Shown: positions 57,167-64,000 of the stretch, piece after piece
Layout: each line of letters starts with the position of its first letter
How positions within the stretch are numbered: position 1 is the first letter of the stretch
From: JBJHDF01 sp050486405
Lineage (GTDB): Bacteria; Pseudomonadota; Gammaproteobacteria; Pseudomonadales; Cellvibrionaceae
DNA: 64,000 bases
Reading direction: 5' to 3'
Assembly: GCA_050486405.1 (NCBI GenBank)
Contig: JBJHDF010000008.1
Location: 62,001-126,000 of the forward strand
Notes under the pieces: generated by a model
Databases searched by the model: none
Told to the model about the DNA's origin: nothing
What the model saw: the letters and a program-made list of their open reading frames with translations, nothing else
Program-made: the position numbers and the translations under genes

Positions 57167-59536
57167 TTATCTTAGTGTGGCATTGAACCGATCTTCCAGA
57201 TGCTGAACCACCGCCTGGGTGGCAGCGCTGACGTCATCCTCCGTAAGAGTGCGGGAAGCGTGCCGAAAGGTCAAGCCCAAAGCGACACTTTTTCTTTGCG
57301 GATCAATACCTTCCCCTTGATAGACGTCAAACACCTTTAAGTTTACCAGATGTTCGCCCGCCCGGCTCCGGGCCGCCGACAGCAGGGCTTCCACAGGCAG
57401 TGAGCGGTCCACCAGCAGGGCCAGGTCCCGGCGCACCTCGGGGTAGCGGGACAGGGGCGCAAAGGCCGGCAGACGGGCGCCAGCCACCAGGGAGAGGGGT
57501 ATTTCGAACAGGAGGACGGGCGCCGGAATATCCAGGGACTGCTGCAGTTGTGGATGCAGGCTGCCCAGGTAGCCACAGGGCTGCTCGCCCTGCAGTAACT
57601 GGGCGCACTGCCCCGGATGCAAGGCCGCATGGCTTCCAGGTGCGAAGGTGATCGTCTGGCCAGTAAGCGCCAGCAGCGACTCCAGGTCACCCTTGATGTC
57701 GTAAAAATCCACATTGGCATCGCCGTGAGCCCAGGATTCCGGCCACCTGGAGCCATAGATCAGGCCAGCCAGCATCGGCTCCTGAGTCCAACCATCGCCG
57801 CTGGGCACGAAGCGCAGGCCGCTTTCAAACAGCCTTACACGTCCCTGTTGACGGTTCAGGTTGCGCCGCAGAGTTTCCACCAAGCCAGGCCAGAGCGACG
57901 GGCGCATCACCGCCATATCGGCGCTGATGGGGTTGCGCAGGGCCACCGGTGTCAGTTCCGGCGCAAACAGGACCGAGAGCTTGGGGTCGATAAAGCTGTA
58001 AGTGATCGCCTCTTCGTAGCCCAGGGCCACCAGATGCCGGCGTACAGCGCTCAGGGGCAGCACCGACTCGGGCCTGGGAGCTATGGCCATGGGCGCCGCC
58101 AGGGAGCGTGTGGGCAGATTGTTGTAGCCGTAAACCCGGGCCAGCTCCTCCAGCAGGTCTTCCTCGATAGCCAGATCGAAGCGGTAGCTGGGCACGCTGA
58201 ACTGCCAGCCCTGTTCGCTGCGCTCCACCACCACCAGACCCAGGCGGGTGAGGATGTCCTCTACCTCGGCGGGAGCCAGATCCACGGACAGACCGCTGAC
58301 AATTCGGGCGCGGCTCAGGGATACCTGTCGCACTGCCGGCATCTGCTCCGGCTTGCTGGCGTGAATCACCGGGCCTGGCTCACCGCCGACGATCTCCAGC
58401 AACAGCGCCGTGGCCCGCTCCACCGCGGTGACTTGCAGGTCGTAATCCACACCGCGCTCAAAGCGGTGCGAGGAGTCGGTGTGCAGGCCGTAGCGGCGGG
58501 CGCGGCCGGCGATGGCCAGGGGCGCGAAAAACGCGCTCTCCAGAAAAATATCCCGGGTGCCCTGGTGCACGGCGCTGGCTTCGCCACCCATGACCCCGGC
58601 CATGGCCAGTGCCTGCTTGCTGTCGGCAATCACCAGGGTTTCGCCGTCCAGTTCCACCTCCTGGCCATCCAGCAGGCGCAGGGGCTCACCGGGGCGGGCC
58701 AGACGCACCTCGATACCGCCTTCCAGGCGTTTGAGGTCAAAGGCGTGCATGGGCTGACCCAATTCCAGCAACACATAGTTGGTGACATCCACCACGGCAT
58801 CAATGGGACGCAGACCGGCCCGGCGCAGTTTTTCCTGCAGCCAGGCGGGGCTGGGACGGCGGATATCCACGCCGCGAATCACCCGGCCCACATAGCGCGG
58901 ACACTCGGCAGCGGCCGTGAGGGTGACCGGCAGCACATCGTCGATCACTGGCGCCACTGGCTGTATAGCCGGCGGCGTCACCGCCGCGCGGTTGAGTGCA
59001 CCCACTTCCCGGGCCAGTCCCTTGATACCCAGACAATCGCTGCGATTGGGCGTCAGGTCCAGTTCGATGATGCGGTCATTCAGTTGCAGGTAATCACGCA
59101 GGTCGGCACCCACCGGGGCATCGGCGGGCAATTCCCACAGGCCTTCGTCATCCTCGCCAGCCTGCAGCTCGGTCTGTGCGCAGAGCATGCCAAAGGACTC
59201 CACATCGCGCAGCTTCGCCTTTTTGATGGTGAAGTCGCCGGGCAAGCGGGCGCCCACCACGGCAAAGGGCACCTTGATGCCGGCCCGGGCATTGGGCGCG
59301 CCACAGACCACCTGCAACGGCTCGCCGTTGCCGGCCACCTGACAGACGCGCAGCTTGTCGGCGTTGGGGTGCGGCGCCACGCTGAGAATTTCACCCACCA
59401 CCACGCCGGTGAAATCGCCGGCCACTGGTTCCACCGCGTCCACTTCCAAACCGGCCATGGTCAGTTGTGCCACCAGGGCCTGGGTATCAATGGCGGGGTT
59501 TACCCACTCACGCAACCAGGATTCGCTGATTTTCAT
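57167..59536 (-). CDS. pheT: Phenylalanine-tRNA ligase beta subunit (789 aa)
   Basis: Full-length large subunit: N-terminal tRNA-binding OB domain (about 40-150, GVVVGEILSVAPHPNADKLR), the B3/B4 editing region, B5 domain (about 400-480), a catalytic-like core and the C-terminal FDX-ACB domain (about 695-789, FRHASRTLTEDDV). Forms the alpha2beta2 enzyme with PheS. Begins 17 bp after pheS. Confidence 0.97.
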   Translation of the reverse strand: MKISESWLREWVNPAIDTQALVAQLTMAGLEVDAVEPVAGDFTGVVVGEILSVAPHPNADKLRVCQVAGNGEPLQVVCGAPNARAGIKVPFAVVGARLPGDFTIKKAKLRDVESFGMLCAQTELQAGEDDEGLWELPADAPVGADLRDYLQLNDRIIELDLTPNRSDCLGIKGLAREVGALNRAAVTPPAIQPVAPVIDDVLPVTLTAAAECPRYVGRVIRGVDIRRPSPAWLQEKLRRAGLRPIDAVVDVTNYVLLELGQPMHAFDLKRLEGGIEVRLARPGEPLRLLDGQEVELDGETLVIADSKQALAMAGVMGGEASAVHQGTRDIFLESAFFAPLAIAGRARRYGLHTDSSHRFERGVDYDLQVTAVERATALLLEIVGGEPGPVIHASKPEQMPAVRQVSLSRARIVSGLSVDLAPAEVEDILTRLGLVVVERSEQGWQFSVPSYRFDLAIEEDLLEELARVYGYNNLPTRSLAAPMAIAPRPESVLPLSAVRRHLVALGYEEAITYSFIDPKLSVLFAPELTPVALRNPISADMAVMRPSLWPGLVETLRRNLNRQQGRVRLFESGLRFVPSGDGWTQEPMLAGLIYGSRWPESWAHGDANVDFYDIKGDLESLLALTGQTITFAPGSHAALHPGQCAQLLQGEQPCGYLGSLHPQLQQSLDIPAPVLLFEIPLSLVAGARLPAFAPLSRYPEVRRDLALLVDRSLPVEALLSAARSRAGEHLVNLKVFDVYQGEGIDPQRKSVALGLTFRHASRTLTEDDVSAATQAVVQHLEDRFNATLR

Positions 59537-59553
59537 AAACAGGACATCCTATT

Positions 59554-60567
59554 TCAGAACTGCTTGAGAAAGCGCAGGTCGTTTTCAAAAAACAGGCGCA
59601 AATCGTTGACGCCATAGCGCAGCATGGCCAACCGCTCCACTCCCATACCGAAGGCAAAACCGGTGTAGCGCCCGGGGTCGACACCGCTGTGGCGAAACAC
59701 TTCCGGGTGCACCATGCCGCAACCCATCACCTCCAGCCAACCGGTGTGCTTGCACACCCGGCAGCCGGCACCGCGACACTGAGTACACTGAATGTCCACT
59801 TCCGCCGAGGGTTCGGTAAACGGGAAATATGAGGGGCGGAAACGCACCGGCACATCCGCCTCGAAAAAGACCTTGAGAAATTCGTCGACGGTGCCCTTGA
59901 GGTCGGCAAAACTGATACCCTCATCCACCACCAGGCCTTCCACCTGGTGAAACATGGGGGTGTGGGTCAGATCCGAGTCGCAGCGGTACACCCGCCCGGG
60001 GCAGATGATGCGAATGGGCGGCTTGCGGTTTTCCATGGTGCGCACCTGCACCGGCGAGGTGTGGGTGCGCAGAACGTGGCGATCGTCCACGTAAAAAGTA
60101 TCGTGCATGGCCCGGGCCGGATGATGCGCGGGAATGTTGAGCGCTTCGAAGTTGTGGTAGTCGTCTTCGATTTCCGGCCCCTCTTCCACGGTGTAGCCCA
60201 CGGCGGAGAAAATGGCCTCGATACGCTCCAGGGTGCGGGTGACCGGATGCAGACCACCGGCTTCCTGACCGCGACCGGGCAGCGTGACATCCAGGGTTTC
60301 CGCCGCCAGCCGCGCGTTGATGGCAGCGGCTTCCAGAGCGATTTTGCGCTCGGCGATGGCGTCCTGCACCCGGTCTTTCGCCCGATTGATTTCAGCGCCG
60401 GCGGCGGGGCGTTCCTCTGGCGACAACTGGCCGAGATTTTTCATCTGCGCGCTGATGCTGCCCTTCTTGCCCAGATACTCCACACGCACGCGATCCAGCG
60501 CCGCCAGGTCGGATGCCTCGGCCACGAGTTGCAATGCTGAGTCGGTCAGAGAGACTAGATTGTCCAT
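59554..60567 (-). CDS. pheS: Phenylalanine-tRNA ligase alpha subunit (337 aa)
   Basis: Class II synthetase with motif 2 GRVYRCDSDLTHTPMFHQ and motif 3 GFAFGMGVERLAMLRYG, plus an N-terminal coiled coil for tRNA binding. ATG 60,567 (MDNLVSLT) aligns with other PheS starts and has GGAAG upstream; a start 12 codons earlier is less likely. No Phe-rich leader peptide is seen upstream, so pheM-type attenuation is not evident. Confidence 0.96.
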   Translation of the reverse strand: MDNLVSLTDSALQLVAEASDLAALDRVRVEYLGKKGSISAQMKNLGQLSPEERPAAGAEINRAKDRVQDAIAERKIALEAAAINARLAAETLDVTLPGRGQEAGGLHPVTRTLERIEAIFSAVGYTVEEGPEIEDDYHNFEALNIPAHHPARAMHDTFYVDDRHVLRTHTSPVQVRTMENRKPPIRIICPGRVYRCDSDLTHTPMFHQVEGLVVDEGISFADLKGTVDEFLKVFFEADVPVRFRPSYFPFTEPSAEVDIQCTQCRGAGCRVCKHTGWLEVMGCGMVHPEVFRHSGVDPGRYTGFAFGMGVERLAMLRYGVNDLRLFFENDLRFLKQF

Positions 60568-60603
60568 CGAATCTTCCAAATTTAAGTAAACATCCGGGTT
60601 CAA

Positions 60604-60881
60604 AGAGCCCGGTTTTGCCTGACGCCCCCTATAGGGGACTTATTGTTTCTATCACCTTGAGTGCCACCGACGGAGGTTGGGAGCGTCTTTGGCAACCCTC
60701 GCGTCATGGATGACGCGCGGGAGCTACACGGATGTATTCACCGCGTTTGTCAAAGGCGCTACCGACCTCACTGGCCGACCAGCTTAGTGGCACCGAAACC
60801 TAGCCACTGACCGTAACAGACCGAGCCTGTCACTCATGACCACGCCCTAAGGACGCGGTTGATTCTCACGTTATATCCAAT
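60604..60881 (-). promoter_or_regulatory. pheS upstream region with a repeat-like element
   Basis: Gene-free stretch between the rplT terminator and pheS. It contains a TTGACA box on the minus strand (near 60,750), a 7-bp hairpin GCGTCAT/ATGACGC (60,711-60,726) and the palindrome CCCCTATAGGGG (near 60,626). The block with these hairpins looks like a dispersed intergenic element. A pheST promoter is expected here but cannot be placed with confidence. Confidence 0.5.
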
Positions 60882-60914
60882 AAAAAGGGAGAGACCGCTT
60901 ACACAGCCTCTCCC
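60882..60914 (-). terminator. Terminator after rplT
   Basis: Minus strand GGGAGAG (60,914-60,908), 14-base loop, CTCTCCC (60,893-60,887) and five T. It separates the infC-rpmI-rplT unit from pheST. Confidence 0.85.
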
Positions 60915-60963
60915 CTGGTTTCGCTTGACTGGCGCCGCAATGGCGCCGGACAGTTATTGCTGG

Positions 60964-61323
60964 TTAAGCAGCGAGAGCTGTTTTGGCCTGGGCAACAACT
61001 GCCGCAAAAGCGGCCTTGTCATGCACTGCCAGATCGGCCAGCACACGGCGATCCAGAGCGATGTTGGCTTTCTTCAGGCCGGCGATCAGCTGGCTGTAGG
61101 TGACACCCTCTACCCGGGACTGGGCATTGATACGTGTGATCCACAGCTTGCGGAAGGTACGCTTCTTGACGCGACGATCGCGATAGGCGTACTGACCTGC
61201 CTTGATAACGGCCTGCTTGGCTACGCGAAATACACGCGAACGCGCTCCGTAGTAACCTTTGGCGGCCTTGAGAATTTTCTTGTGACGACGGCGGGCCTGA
61301 ACCCCACGTTTTACTCGAGCCAT
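60964..61323 (-). CDS. rplT: 50S ribosomal protein L20 (119 aa)
   Basis: Full-length L20, with RVKRGVQARRRHKKILKAA at the N-terminus and KRTFRKLWITRINAQSR in the centre. It binds 23S rRNA early in 50S assembly and, in E. coli, represses translation of rpmI-rplT by binding the leader upstream of rpmI. Lies 36 bp after rpmI. Confidence 0.98.
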   Translation of the reverse strand: MARVKRGVQARRRHKKILKAAKGYYGARSRVFRVAKQAVIKAGQYAYRDRRVKKRTFRKLWITRINAQSRVEGVTYSQLIAGLKKANIALDRRVLADLAVHDKAAFAAVVAQAKTALAA

Positions 61324-61359
61324 GATGCTCTCCTCTTAAAAATGATGAACCAAAGGTGA

Positions 61360-61557
61360 CTACTTGGCGCGCAGCATGCGATCCACAGCCGGAGAATCGG
61401 CCGGGTTCATGATGCTGGTGCCACGCAGCTGACGCTTGCGCTTGGTGGTCATCTTGGTGAGGATGTGGCTGCGAAATGCGTGCTTGTGCTTGTAGCCCGC
61501 GGCCGTCTTTTTGAAGCGCTTGGCAGCGCCACTGTGTGTTTTAGCTTTGGTTGCCAT
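61360..61557 (-). CDS. rpmI: 50S ribosomal protein L35 (65 aa)
   Basis: Full-length L35: KAKTHSGAAKRFKKTAAG and HILTKMTTKRKRQLRG. It lies between infC and rplT, the usual order, but the gap from infC is about 470 bp instead of roughly 100 in E. coli, owing to inserted repeats. Confidence 0.98.
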   Translation of the reverse strand: MATKAKTHSGAAKRFKKTAAGYKHKHAFRSHILTKMTTKRKRQLRGTSIMNPADSPAVDRMLRAK

Positions 61558-61626
61558 AATAAAAACTTCCAGTGCAAATGAATAAACGGTAACCCAGGCA
61601 GCTAAAAGCCCGACTACCTTTCTATA

Positions 61627-61657
61627 GATTTAAAAGATCATCCTGATCTTTTAAATC
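61627..61657 (-). promoter_or_regulatory. Perfect 14-bp hairpin in the rpmI leader
   Basis: GATTTAAAAGATCA (61,627-61,640) and its exact complement (61,644-61,657) are separated by three bases, 70 bp before the rpmI start. It could be part of the L20 operator or a transcript-processing site. Confidence 0.55.
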
Positions 61658-61780
61658 GTCGCCCTTGAAATACTGGCGCAACCGCGTGGGCTTGCTGGTA
61701 TTTCAAGGGCTCGCGACCAGCCTTCGGCTGGCGAGGCACGACATCCCTGTCGTGCGTCAACCCGGCTAGTGCCGGAGTGA
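61641..61780. repeat. Intergenic repeat copy 1 (shorter)
   Basis: About 140 bp, nearly identical to copy 2 at 61,784-61,994 except for a 71-bp deletion. It contains GTATTTCAAGGG with its complement, CAGCCGAAGGCTG and GCACGACA/TGTCGTGC hairpins. Confidence 0.85.
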
Positions 61781-61783
61781 TTA

Positions 61784-61994
61784 TCCTGATCTTTTAAATC
61801 GTCGCCCTTGAAATACTGGCGCACAAAATCGCCTGGAGCGATTTTGGACAGCTTTAGCTGGCCCGCAGGGCGAAGTCCATGGAAGGACTTCGCAGCCGCG
61901 TGGGCTTGCTGGTATTTCAAGGGCTCGCGACCAGCCTTCGGCTGGCGAGGCACGACATCCTTGTCGTGCGTCAACCCGGCTAGTGCCGGAGTGA
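61784..61994. repeat. Intergenic repeat copy 2 (longer)
   Basis: About 211 bp with the same hairpins as copy 1, plus 71 bp that add two further hairpins (AAAATCGC...GCGATTTT and GCGAAGTCC...GGACTTCGC). Copy 2 lies next to the infC end. The two copies are direct repeats with a 3-bp gap. They probably belong to a dispersed family. Confidence 0.85.
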
Positions 61995-62001
61995 ACATTG
62001 C

Positions 62002-62027
62002 ATCAACCCGGCTGGTGCCGGGTTGAT
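62002..62027 (-). terminator. Strong hairpin at the infC stop codon
   Basis: ATCAACCCGGC and its exact complement (62,017-62,027) make an 11-bp stem with a 4-base loop that overlaps the infC stop by one base. No T run follows on the minus strand, so it is an imperfect terminator or a barrier to 3' decay. Confidence 0.5.
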
Positions 62028-62569
62028 TACTTACGTTTCTTGGGAGCTATAACCATGATGAGCTGTCGGCCTTCCATCTTTGCCGCCTGCTCCACGGTAC
62101 CCAGCTCTTCCAGGTCTTTCTCGATGCGCTGCATCATTTCCATACCCAGTTCCTGGTGAGCCATCTCCCGGCCGCGGAATCGCAGTGATACCTTGGCCTT
62201 GTCCCCATGCTCCAGGAAACGTACCAGGTTGCGTAGCTTGACCTGGTAGTCCCCGTCTTCCGTCCCGGGACGAAACTTCATTTCCTTGATCTGCTGCTGC
62301 TTCTGCTTCTTCTTGGCAGCAGCCTTGGTTTTCTTCAACTCAAACAGGTGCTTGCCGTAATCCATGATCTTGCAGACCACAGGCTCGGCGTCGGGCACCA
62401 GTTCCACCAGATCCAGTCCGGCAGCCTGAGCGCGCTCCAGGGCCTCTTCCAGGGGGACAACGCCCACCTGTTCGCTGTTCTCGTTGATCAGGCGGACCTC
62501 GGTAGCCTCGATCTGATCGTTAATCCGCGCTTTCTTGGACTTGCCTTGGGTGCTAGCTCGTTTGATAAT
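62027..62569 (-). CDS. infC: Translation initiation factor IF-3 (180 aa), AUU start
   Basis: The conserved part (GVVPLEEALERAQAAGLDLV, then CKIMDYGKHLFE, FRGREMAHQ and IMVIAPKKRK) begins only at a GTG inside the gene. Upstream the frame continues to ATT at 62,569-62,567 with GGAGAG a few bases earlier, giving the family's usual N-terminus. E. coli infC also starts with AUU, which IF-3 itself discriminates against, so autoregulation is expected. Confidence 0.95.
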   Translation of the reverse strand: MIKRASTQGKSKKARINDQIEATEVRLINENSEQVGVVPLEEALERAQAAGLDLVELVPDAEPVVCKIMDYGKHLFELKKTKAAAKKKQKQQQIKEMKFRPGTEDGDYQVKLRNLVRFLEHGDKAKVSLRFRGREMAHQELGMEMMQRIEKDLEELGTVEQAAKMEGRQLIMVIAPKKRK

Positions 62570-62644
62570 TGCTCTCTCCTGGTTCCATAAATACTGAAGG
62601 CGACGGCGCCCCCGGCTGCCCTCGGGTTAACCCCAGGGCGGCCT

Positions 62645-64000
62645 TCAGGCTTGCCGGCCGCGCCGGGCGATGTCGTCGCCCAGTCGCTGGACAAAGGCCT
62701 CCAGACCCATAACCCCCAGATCCTCGCCGGTCCGGGTACGGACCGCGACGTTGCCGGATTCCATCTCTTTATCCCCGATCACGAGGAGGTAGGGAATACG
62801 CTGCAGGGTGTGCTCGCGGATTTTAAAGCCGATCTTCTCGTTTCTCAAGTCCGAAATGGTCCGGAAGCCCTTATCACGCAAGGTTTTTTCCACTTTTCGG
62901 ACATATTCGGCCTGATTGTCGGTAATATTGAGCACCGCCACCTGCTCCGGGGCCAGCCAGGCCGGGAAGGCGCCCTCGTAGTGCTCGATCAGAATGCCGA
63001 TAAACCGCTCGAAGGAGCCCAGAATGGCCCGGTGCAGCATCACCGGCACCTGACGGGAGCCGTCCTCGGCCACATACTGGGCGTCCAGCCGGCCCGGCAT
63101 CGAGAAATCCACCTGGATGGTGCCCAGTTGCCAGACCCGGCCAATACAGTCCTTGAGGGAGAATTCGATCTTGGGTCCGTAGAAGGCCCCCTCCCCCGGC
63201 AGTTCCTCCCAGTCCAGTTCCTTGGCCGTCAGGGCATCGGCCAGAGCCTTTTCGGCCTTGTCCCAGCTCTCGTCGCTGCCCACCCGCTTCTCCGGGCGGG
63301 TGGACAGACGGTAGATCACCTCGTCGAAGCCGAAATCCCGGTAGACCTGATGCAGGAAATCGATGAAATCCGCCACTTCCGGCTGGATCTGGCTCTCGGT
63401 ACAGAAAATATGGGCGTCGTCCTGGGTGAAACCGCGCACCCGCATGATACCGTGCAGTGAGCCGGAGGGCTCGTTGCGGTGGCAGGAGCCGAACTCCGCC
63501 AGGCGCAGGGGCAGATCCCGGTAGCTCTTGAGGCCCTGGTTGAACACCTGCACGTGGCAGGGACAGTTCATGGGCTTGACGGCAAAATCCCGCTCTTCGG
63601 ATTTGAGGGTGAACATGTCATCGCCGAACTTGTCGGCGTGGCCGGACTTCTGCCACAGGGTCATGTCCACCACCTGGGGGGTGCGGATCTCCTGATAGCC
63701 GTGCCGGTTCTGCTGCTGGCGCATGTAGTCTTCCAGGGTCTTGTAGATGCTCCAGCCCCGGGGATGCCAGAACACCATGCCCGGTGCCTCTTCCTGGATA
63801 TGAAAGAGGTTGTGCTTTCTGGCCAGCTTGCGGTGATCGCGTTTTTCCGCCTCTTCCAGCCGGTGCAGATAGGCCTTGAGTTCCTTTTTATCGTTCCACG
63901 CGGTGCCGTAGATGCGTTGCAACTGCTTGTTGCTGGCGTCCCCGCGCCAGTAGGCGCCGGACACCCGCATCAGTTTGAAATGGCGCATTACCCGGGTGTT
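62645..64000 (-). CDS. thrS: Threonine-tRNA ligase, C-terminal part
   Basis: The window contains the catalytic and anticodon-binding domains: motif 2 region LHGIMRVRGFTQDDAHI, zinc ligands Cys and His in the catalytic core (NCPCHVQ), motif 3 HRAILGSFERFIGIL and C-terminal KIGFKIREHTLQRIPY. About 200 N-terminal residues (TGS and editing domains) are outside the window. It is upstream of infC, the normal gene order. Confidence 0.95.
   Translation of the reverse strand, partial: NTRVMRHFKLMRVSGAYWRGDASNKQLQRIYGTAWNDKKELKAYLHRLEEAEKRDHRKLARKHNLFHIQEEAPGMVFWHPRGWSIYKTLEDYMRQQQNRHGYQEIRTPQVVDMTLWQKSGHADKFGDDMFTLKSEERDFAVKPMNCPCHVQVFNQGLKSYRDLPLRLAEFGSCHRNEPSGSLHGIMRVRGFTQDDAHIFCTESQIQPEVADFIDFLHQVYRDFGFDEVIYRLSTRPEKRVGSDESWDKAEKALADALTAKELDWEELPGEGAFYGPKIEFSLKDCIGRVWQLGTIQVDFSMPGRLDAQYVAEDGSRQVPVMLHRAILGSFERFIGILIEHYEGAFPAWLAPEQVAVLNITDNQAEYVRKVEKTLRDKGFRTISDLRNEKIGFKIREHTLQRIPYLLVIGDKEMESGNVAVRTRTGEDLGVMGLEAFVQRLGDDIARRGRQA

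Noticed and set aside
60604..60881. Phe-rich leader peptide (pheM-like) before pheS
   Set aside because: No short frame with clustered Phe codons and a following attenuator was found.
61651..61998. 115-codon minus-strand frame between infC and rpmI
   Set aside because: It is read through the duplicated hairpin repeats and has no SD or recognisable family.

Overview
The window holds most of a large podovirus-type prophage, from position 1 to about 56,311, integrated at a tRNA-Pro(GGG) gene, followed by about 7.7 kb of host chromosome. The host genes run merR-like, ihfA, pheT, pheS, rplT, rpmI, infC, thrS, all on the minus strand. This order, the AUU start of infC and the protein sequences point to a gammaproteobacterium, probably in or near Pseudomonadales/Cellvibrionales; genus cannot be fixed from this window. 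The left prophage end (attL) lies outside the window, because no second copy of the tRNA 3' end is visible near position 1.

The prophage has two arms that diverge from a repressor region at 37.76-37.87 kb. The minus-strand arm reads leftward: Cro-like and ribbon-helix-helix regulators, a replication module (DUF1376 initiator, DnaB-type helicase), NinB-like, HNH and RusA recombination genes, a late control region with a promoter-leader-terminator layout like that of lambda, a lysis cassette (coiled-coil/TM protein, GH108 endolysin, holin-like protein, overlapping Rz/Rz1 spanins), terminase, P22-type portal, scaffold, an N4-gp56-like capsid, adaptors, a tail fibre, a gp10-like stabilisation protein, a J/DUF1983-like tail protein, and an ejection cassette that ends in a 3,336-residue multidomain protein. 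Many genes in this arm overlap by ATGA or GTGA, which fixed several start codons.

The plus-strand arm runs from the CI-like repressor to the integrase: a DUF7666-like protein with fifteen 27-bp repeats, Bet annealase and YqaJ exonuclease, DUF2303, AP2/HNH-like proteins, a DnaQ-like exonuclease, a cytosine-C5 methyltransferase, a J-domain protein, DUF5131, HNH, ASCH, DUF1643 and MazG-like proteins, many small unknown genes, and a lambda-type tyrosine integrase next to the tRNA.

The most unusual features are these. (1) A 260-bp element is bounded by 24-bp perfect inverted repeats and encodes a 38-residue basic protein whose strong ribosome binding site can pair with several anti-SD-like segments. 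(2) A near-duplicate promoter-operator stands at the head of each arm. (3) The giant ejection protein carries two separate HExxH-type motifs, a pyrophosphatase-like domain and a MuF-C-like domain. (4) The infC-rpmI intergenic region is expanded by duplicated, hairpin-rich repeats just where ribosomal protein L20 control is expected.
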